Assembly: GCA_964539855.1 (NCBI GenBank)
Contig: CAZIJR010000035.1
Span: forward strand, 1 to 5,518
Reading direction: 5' to 3'
Source of the DNA: XYD1-FULL-39-28 sp964539855
GTDB lineage: Bacteria; Patescibacteriota; Minisyncoccia; Minisyncoccales; Staskawiczbacteraceae
DNA: 5,518 nt
The position numbers and the translations under genes are program-made. The notes under the pieces were generated by a model, which was given only the letters and a program-made list of their open reading frames with translations, was not told the DNA's origin and ran no database searches. Position 1 is the stretch's first letter. The number at the start of each line of letters is the position of its first letter. Positions 1 to 4,311 of this stretch are shown piece by piece.

Positions 1-2
1 AT

Positions 3-659
3 TATACTTATGCGTGTAAAAATTCTTCTAATTTGTTTGGGTGTGTGGGGCTTCGTAGCAAAAAATATTGTATTTTAAACAAGCAATATACTAAGGAGGA
101 ATACGAAGCTCTTTTGCCCAAAATAAAAAAGCACATGGATGAAATGCCATATGTAGATAAAAAGGGCAGAGTATATAAGTATGGCGAATTTTTCCCAGCA
201 GAATTGAGTCCCTTTGCTTATAACGAAACCATAGCTCAAGAATATTATCCCAAAACAAAAGAACAAATTTTAGAAGCAGGTTTTAAATGGAGAGAGCCAG
301 ACATAAAACAACATACTATTACATTAAAACAAGAGGATTTACCAGACCATATAAAAGATGTTCAAGATGATATTTTAAACCAAGTCATAGGATGTGAGCA
401 TGAGGGAAAGTGTACACACCAATGTATGGGAGCGTTTAAAATTACTAAATTTGAATTAGAATTTTATAGAAAGATGAATTTAGCGTTGCCAAGATTATGT
501 TCTAACTGCAGGCATTATAGGCGCCTGGCTCAGCGTACACCATTTAAACTGTGGGATAGAAAATGTGCTAGATGCGGAGCTGATATTAAGACATCTTACG
601 CGCCAGAAAGACCGGAGATAGTATACTGCGAAGCCTGCTACAACGCAGAAGTAGCCTAG
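3..659 (+). CDS. Cys-rich zinc-ribbon family protein, paralogue 1 (C-terminal part; 5' end outside window)
   Basis: This is the last 218 codons of a member of the family seen twice more downstream; its function is unknown. The frame is open to the left edge. A TTG at 33 could look like a start, but the ten codons before it read YTYACKNSSN and then LFGC, matching the end of the second Cys array in both neighbours, so the gene enters from outside with roughly 350 residues missing. Visible parts in order are the FGCVGLRSKKYCILNK closing motif, the YGEFFP...SPFAYNET linker, ribbon A (cysteine codons at 393, 411 and 423, then a CSNCRH pair), and ribbon B (CARC ... YCEACYNAEV). Ribbon B has a Cx2C first pair where the other two copies have Cx4C. 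Ribbon A has extra residues and an extra cysteine around its first pair. No membrane segment is seen. It stops at TAG 657-659. Family membership is certain by alignment with the neighbours; zinc binding is inferred from CxxC spacing. Confidence 0.9.
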   Translation, partial: YTYACKNSSNLFGCVGLRSKKYCILNKQYTKEEYEALLPKIKKHMDEMPYVDKKGRVYKYGEFFPAELSPFAYNETIAQEYYPKTKEQILEAGFKWREPDIKQHTITLKQEDLPDHIKDVQDDILNQVIGCEHEGKCTHQCMGAFKITKFELEFYRKMNLALPRLCSNCRHYRRLAQRTPFKLWDRKCARCGADIKTSYAPERPEIVYCEACYNAEVA

Positions 660-706
660 GTTACGTAACCAGTAACGTTATCCCTCACGTGAGGTGTCAC
701 GTGATA
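659..706. repeat. Four palindromic 12-bp units in exact 12-bp phase, each centred on ACGT
   Basis: The units are GGTTACGTAACC (659-670), AGTAACGTTATC (671-682), CCTCACGTGAGG (683-694) and TGTCACGTGATA (695-706). All have T at position 3, ACGT at 5-8 and A at 10, and positions 4 and 9 are always complementary. Units 1 and 3 are palindromic over all 12 bp, units 2 and 4 over the central 8 bp. The ACGT centres fall at 664.5, 676.5, 688.5 and 700.5. The series begins on the last base of the paralogue 1 stop codon and does not continue on either side. Two TCACGTGA copies (685-692 and 697-704) can also pair as an 8-bp stem with a GGTG loop. This could be a cooperative operator for a dimeric regulator or a structured 3' RNA element; neither reading is demonstrated. 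Confidence 0.7.
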
Positions 707-718
707 AAAAAGATAGAT

Positions 719-750
719 AAAACTTTTTTGTCTCGAGACAAAAAAGTTTT
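719..750. repeat. Perfect 32-bp palindrome with T6 / A6 tracts
   Basis: The arms are 16 bp with no spacer: AAAAC, six T, GTCTC on the left, then GAGAC, six A, GTTTT on the right. Symmetry breaks at T718/G751. It lies 60 bp after paralogue 1 and 55 bp before the ATG of paralogue 2. The tracts have the opposite polarity to an intrinsic terminator, with T before the GC-richer core and A after it, and only GTTTT follows the core stem. The palindrome reads identically on both strands, so the same objection holds for the other direction. It could be a weak or non-canonical terminator, an mRNA-stabilising hairpin, a protein-binding site or a cruciform. The symmetry is certain; the role is unknown. 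Confidence 0.75.
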
Positions 751-757
751 GAAAGAC

Positions 758-779
758 CAGGTTGCCCTACGGCAACCTG
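758..779. repeat. Inverted repeat / hairpin CAGGTTGCC-ctac-GGCAACCTG
   Basis: Perfect 9-bp arms (758-766 and 771-779) enclose a 4-base loop. The stem is GC-rich and could form a stable RNA hairpin, but no U-tract follows (ACAGTAAACG), so it is not a standard terminator for the upstream gene. It ends 26 bp before the ATG at 806, so a transcript starting upstream would carry it in the leader of paralogue 2. Its central 14 bases differ at one position from the core of the palindrome at 2510-2543. Confidence 0.65.
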
Positions 780-805
780 ACAGTAAACGTGATAGTAGAA
801 ATAAC

Positions 806-2506
806 ATGAGAAATAAAGAAACAAAAATTTGCCAGAATTGTAAACACGAGTTTGTAATAGAGCCCGATGACTTTGCGTTCTACGAGAAGATAAAGGTACC
901 AGCTCCTACTTTTTGCCCGGAGTGCAGGGCAATAAGGCGCTTGATATTTTGGAACCAAAATAATTTGTATAAGAAGACAGAAGCGAGAGAAGGAAAAAAA
1001 GTATTCTCCACTTACCCAGAAGAAGCTAATGTAAAAATTTATGACCACGATTATTGGTGGTCAGACAAATGGGATCCTATGGATTTTGGGATGGAAATTG
1101 ATTTTTCAAGGCCGTTTTTAGAACAGCTGAAAGAACTTAATGATTCTGTCCCATTGCCTAATCGATCTATCCGTGGGTTTGTTAATAGTGATTATTGCAA
1201 CCAGGCCTCGTATTTAAAAAACTGCTACCTCTGTTTTAATGGTAATAACAACGAAAACTGCCAATATTGCGCTGGTTTCACATATACTAAAGATTCTATG
1301 GATTCTTACGCCCTCGTAAATTGTGAACTTTGCTATGAAGTTTATGAAGCTGGGAATAGTTTTCAGTGTTTTAATTGCATGAATATTGAAAACTGTAGAA
1401 ATCTTAGATTTTGTGAGGAATGTATAAACTGTAGCGATTGTTTTGGTTGTTTCAATTTGCGAAATAAGCAATATCATATATTCAACAAACCTTATACTAA
1501 AGAAGACTATTTAAAAGAAATAGAAAAAATTAACACAGGCTCTTTTTCAGAAGTAAAAAAAATTCAGGAAAAGTTCGATGAATTTAAATTTAAATTACCA
1601 AAAAAATATCTTCACGGCAACCACAATAAAAATGTTTCTGGTGATTATGTTTATAATTCAAAAGATTCCTTTAATTGTTTTGAAGTCGGGGGATGCGAGA
1701 ACGTCCGTTATTCGCAGAATTTTGCAGAAAGTGTAAAAGATTCTTATGACTACACTAGTTGGGGAGAAAACTCAGAATTAATATACGAATCAACTTCATG
1801 CGGCGATAATTGTCAAAATATAAAATTTTGTTTTGACTGCTGGCCAGCTATGCAGGATTCAGAATATTGTTTGGGTTGTCACTCGTCGGTTAGTTTATTT
1901 GGTTGTGTTGGGTTACGTAGTAAAAATTATTGTATCTTAAATAAGCAGTACGCAAAAAAAGATTATGAGACTTTTGTGTCCAAAATAAAAAAGCACATGG
2001 ATGATATGCCCTATACAGATAAAGCTGGAAGAATTTACAAATATGGTGAATTTTTTCCAATAGAATTTTCTCCGTTTGCCTATAATGAGACAATGGCAAT
2101 AGAATACTACCCAAAGTTGAAGGAACAAGCCGTGAAGGAAGGATACCCGTGGCGTGATAAGGTTTTTGGAGAATACAAAATAACCTTGAAAGACGATGAT
2201 ATGCCCGATGATATAAAAGATGTTAAAGATAGTATTTTAAATGAAATTATCCAGTGTGAATACTGCAAAAATGCATATAAGATAATAGGAATAGAACTCG
2301 GATTTTATAGACGATTTTTAATACCGCTCCCACGCCTCTGTTTTAGTTGTCGACACACAGAGCGTCGGAAAAAGAAAAATCCGTTGTTTTTGTGGCACAG
2401 GAAGTGCATGAAACCAGGGTGTACTAATGAATTTGAGACCAGCTATGCCCCGGAGAGACCGGAGATTATTTACTGCGAAAGCTGTTACAACGCAGAAGTA
2501 GTATAA
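806..2506 (+). CDS. Cys-rich zinc-ribbon family protein, paralogue 2 (566 aa)
   Basis: Function is unknown; likely a soluble metal-binding protein, with no signal peptide or membrane segment seen. The frame is open from GTG 689, but that extension would translate the palindromic DNA. ATG 806 puts CQNC at residue 9, as in paralogue 3 (residue 10), and gives nearly equal lengths. No Shine-Dalgarno is evident. There are 37 cysteines. Domains in order: ribbon A (C9, C12, C37, C40); a degenerate ribbon B at about 55-85 with no cysteines left; YWWSDKWD (83-90); Cys array 1 (131-215) ending FGCFNLRNKQYHIFNK; a K/E-rich helical linker (about 230-270); array 2 (291-367) ending FGCVGLRSKNYCILNK; the YGEFFP...SPFAYNET linker (413-429); a second ribbon A (C484, C487, C512, C515); and ribbon B (C534-x4-C539, C557-x2-C560). 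The N- and C-terminal ribbon A copies resemble each other (FY, P.P, CR..RR shared). The gene is 146 bp after paralogue 1 and 49 bp before paralogue 3. Confidence 0.9.
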   Translation: MRNKETKICQNCKHEFVIEPDDFAFYEKIKVPAPTFCPECRAIRRLIFWNQNNLYKKTEAREGKKVFSTYPEEANVKIYDHDYWWSDKWDPMDFGMEIDFSRPFLEQLKELNDSVPLPNRSIRGFVNSDYCNQASYLKNCYLCFNGNNNENCQYCAGFTYTKDSMDSYALVNCELCYEVYEAGNSFQCFNCMNIENCRNLRFCEECINCSDCFGCFNLRNKQYHIFNKPYTKEDYLKEIEKINTGSFSEVKKIQEKFDEFKFKLPKKYLHGNHNKNVSGDYVYNSKDSFNCFEVGGCENVRYSQNFAESVKDSYDYTSWGENSELIYESTSCGDNCQNIKFCFDCWPAMQDSEYCLGCHSSVSLFGCVGLRSKNYCILNKQYAKKDYETFVSKIKKHMDDMPYTDKAGRIYKYGEFFPIEFSPFAYNETMAIEYYPKLKEQAVKEGYPWRDKVFGEYKITLKDDDMPDDIKDVKDSILNEIIQCEYCKNAYKIIGIELGFYRRFLIPLPRLCFSCRHTERRKKKNPLFLWHRKCMKPGCTNEFETSYAPERPEIIYCESCYNAEVV

Positions 2507-2509
2507 TTA

Positions 2510-2543
2510 TAGCGGTTTTTTGCCGTACGGCAAAAAACCGCTA
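2510..2543. repeat. Perfect 34-bp palindrome with T6 / A6 tracts
   Basis: The arms are 17 bp with no spacer: TAGCGG, six T, GCCGT on the left, then ACGGC, six A, CCGCTA on the right. Symmetry breaks at A2509/A2544. It begins 4 bp after the paralogue 2 stop and ends 12 bp before the paralogue 3 ATG, so it fills most of the gap. The position suits a terminator, but the tracts have the wrong polarity (T before the core, A after) and only ATTTAAAAAAAC follows. The core has the same dimensions as the palindrome at 719-750: T6, a 10-bp palindrome beginning with G, then A6. In RNA it would make a long stem right next to the downstream start codon. Confidence 0.8.
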
Positions 2544-2555
2544 ATTTAAAAAAAC

Positions 2556-4247
2556 ATGGGAGTAGAATCACAAACTAAACAATGTCAGAACTGTCATAAC
2601 GAGTTCGTAATAGAGCCCGATGATTTTGAGTTCTACGAGAAGATAAAAGTGCCGCCTCCAACATTTTGTCCTAAATGTCGCTATCAGCGAAGATTAACTA
2701 ATCGTAATGAGTGGATTTTTTATCAGAGACCGTGTGATTTATGCAAAAAAAGTATTGTTTCAATTCATAATCCAGATTATGCGGGGAAAGTGTATTGCCA
2801 GACTTGTTGGTGGTCCGATAAATGGGATTCAATGGAATACGGTCAAGACTATGATTTTTCAAAACCATTCTTTGAGCAGTTTGAGCGTTTGCGTTTAAAA
2901 ACTCCTCGCATTGCAATGGCAAATAGTCAAAGTATTAATTCTGAATATACTAACCAATCTGAAAATAATAAGAATTGCTATTTATGTGTTTCTTCTGGTA
3001 AAAGTGAAAATTGTTCGTATGGATACTGGAATCAGGAATGTCGTGATTGTGTTGACTCGTACGCATCAGAAAAATGCGAGAGAGGTTATGAATTAGTAAA
3101 CTGTGTTAAATGTAGCCGATCAGCATATCTTGAAAATTGTGCTGATTGTGTCGATAGTCATTTTTTGAAAGGTTGCCGAGGATGTACATCTTGCTTCGGA
3201 TGTTCCGGACTTCGCAAAAAAACATATAATTGGTTCAATAACCAATTAACAAAAGAGGAATATAGTAAAAGATTTAAAGAATTTCAATTTACACACCAAA
3301 CAATAAAAGAGGCACGTAAAAAAATGCGTGAAATTGAGCTTAATCTTCCGCACAAATACTACGTTGGTCTAAATATGGTACACTCTACAGGAGACTATCT
3401 TGTAGAAGTAAAAAACGTTTTTAATTCTTTTAATTGTCGTCATGCTGAAAATATTAATTATTCTCAAGATGCATGGTTTTCTAAGGAAAGCTATGATGTT
3501 ACAGAAGTATTTAGTGAATTGAGCTATGAGGCTGAAGGGTGTATTGCAACTCGTTGTGCATTTGTAGCAAAAACCTGGGATGTGTTTGATTCATATTATA
3601 CTGATCTTTGCTATAACAGTAATAATTTATTTGGATGTGTGTCTTTGAGGAAGAAAAATTATTGTATTTTGAATAAGCAGTATACTAAAGAAGAATACGA
3701 AGTTTTGATGTCTAAAATCATTGGGTATATGAAAAAAACAGGGGAGTGGGGAGAATTTTTTCCGGCTTCAATTTCTTCGTTCGCATACAACGAAACTGTT
3801 GCGCAGGACTATTTTCCCTTGACCAAGGAACAAGCATTAGCGCAGGGATATAGGTGGTATGATAGGAAAGATAGGGAATATCAAATCGATATAAAAACAG
3901 ATAATATTTCTCAAACAATAAAAGAAGTGGATGATTCTATTCTGGAAAAAACAATTTTATGCAAAACTCAATTAAGCGAAGAGGATAAGAGCCAATATTA
4001 CAATTGCACGACAGCATTTAAGGTTACGAAAGCCGAACTCGATTTTTATCGAAGCATGGGGTTGCCGTTGCCGGAAAAATGTTTTCATTGCCGGCGACAA
4101 GACCGAATGGCGCTACGTAATCCGCGCAAACTTTGGCACAGAAAATGTATGAAGTCAGGATGCGCTAATGAGTTCGAGACATCATATGCGCCGGATCGCC
4201 CGGAGATTGTGTATTGTGAGCAGTGTTATAACAAAGAAGTAGCATAA
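2556..4247 (+). CDS. Cys-rich zinc-ribbon family protein, paralogue 3 (563 aa)
   Basis: Function is unknown; likely soluble and metal-binding. This is the most complete copy, with 36 cysteines and both two-ribbon modules. Order: N-terminal ribbon A (C10, C13, C38, C41) and ribbon B (C60, C63, C81, C84), then WWSDKWD; Cys array 1 (141-216) ending FGCSGLRKKTYNWFNN; a charged helical linker (about 232-265); a Cys-poorer array 2 (about 290-361) ending FGCVSLRKKNYCILNK; WGEFFP...SSFAYNET (398-414); C-terminal ribbon A (C469, C484, C509, C512); ribbon B (C531-x4-C536, C554-x2-C557). Two differences stand out. The segment before GEFFP is 9 residues shorter than in paralogue 2, and the first Cys pair of the C-terminal ribbon A is spread over 14 intervening residues. 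ATG 2556 is preceded by TTTAAAAAAAC with no Shine-Dalgarno; the next upstream sequence is the 34-bp palindrome. It stops at TAA 4245-4247. No promoter fits in the gap before it, so co-transcription with paralogue 2 is likely. Confidence 0.92.
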   Translation: MGVESQTKQCQNCHNEFVIEPDDFEFYEKIKVPPPTFCPKCRYQRRLTNRNEWIFYQRPCDLCKKSIVSIHNPDYAGKVYCQTCWWSDKWDSMEYGQDYDFSKPFFEQFERLRLKTPRIAMANSQSINSEYTNQSENNKNCYLCVSSGKSENCSYGYWNQECRDCVDSYASEKCERGYELVNCVKCSRSAYLENCADCVDSHFLKGCRGCTSCFGCSGLRKKTYNWFNNQLTKEEYSKRFKEFQFTHQTIKEARKKMREIELNLPHKYYVGLNMVHSTGDYLVEVKNVFNSFNCRHAENINYSQDAWFSKESYDVTEVFSELSYEAEGCIATRCAFVAKTWDVFDSYYTDLCYNSNNLFGCVSLRKKNYCILNKQYTKEEYEVLMSKIIGYMKKTGEWGEFFPASISSFAYNETVAQDYFPLTKEQALAQGYRWYDRKDREYQIDIKTDNISQTIKEVDDSILEKTILCKTQLSEEDKSQYYNCTTAFKVTKAELDFYRSMGLPLPEKCFHCRRQDRMALRNPRKLWHRKCMKSGCANEFETSYAPDRPEIVYCEQCYNKEVA

Positions 4248-4254
4248 TTTAAAC

Positions 4255-4283
4255 TTGTCTAAGAGGTGTTAAAAAGCTATGAT
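4255..4283 (+). promoter_or_regulatory. Possible sigma-70-type promoter for the ATPase gene
   Basis: TTGTCT (4255-4260, 4 of 6 to TTGACA) and TATGAT (4278-4283, 5 of 6 to TATAAT) are separated by exactly 17 bp. Transcription would start near 4290 and leave a leader of about 20 nt before ATG 4312. The stretch lies in the 64-bp gap after paralogue 3, so the ATPase may be transcribed separately. In AT-rich DNA such a match can arise by chance, and the -10 hexamer overlaps the leader-ORF start described separately; both readings cannot serve the same transcript. Confidence 0.4.
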
Positions 4284-4305
4284 AATTAAAAACATTAAAT
4301 TATAA
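4279..4305 (+). other. Eight-codon leader ORF (MIIKNIKL) in frame with the ATPase gene
   Basis: ATG 4279 is preceded by AGAGGTG (4262-4268), the best Shine-Dalgarno-like sequence in the window, 10 nt away. The ORF ends at TAA 4303-4305, seven bases before ATG 4312, and is in the same frame (11 codons apart). It could be a short translated leader that delivers ribosomes to 4312, or the original start of the ATPase now cut off by a nonsense codon or sequencing error. It could also be chance. It conflicts with the promoter reading of 4255-4283. Confidence 0.3.
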
Positions 4306-4311
4306 ATTGGC

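Noticed and set aside
33..35. TTG 33 as a start of a small independent gene
   Set aside because: The frame is open to the window edge and the codons before it match the homologous region of paralogues 2 and 3.
75..266. Minus-strand open frame of 63 codons, hydrophobic, opposite paralogue 1 (a similar one at 1937-2128)
   Set aside because: Both lie opposite the same conserved coding segment of the paralogues and reflect its codon pattern. The sense frame is clearly the real gene.
719..750. Calling the palindromes (also 2510-2543) rho-independent terminators
   Set aside because: The T and A tracts are reversed relative to a terminator and no U-tract follows the stem on either strand. Position alone is not enough.
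659..779. CRISPR-like array
   Set aside because: The units are 12 bp, contiguous and palindromic, with no spacers and no cas genes nearby.
689..805. GTG 689 as the start of paralogue 2, adding 39 residues
   Set aside because: The extension translates the palindromic region, has no counterpart in paralogue 3 and lacks a ribosome site. ATG 806 aligns the two N-termini within one residue.
1193..1951. Reading the Cys arrays as ferredoxin-type 4Fe-4S clusters
   Set aside because: The spacing does not give the CxxCxxCxxxCP ferredoxin motif. The pairs are spread at about 13-residue steps with aromatic partners.
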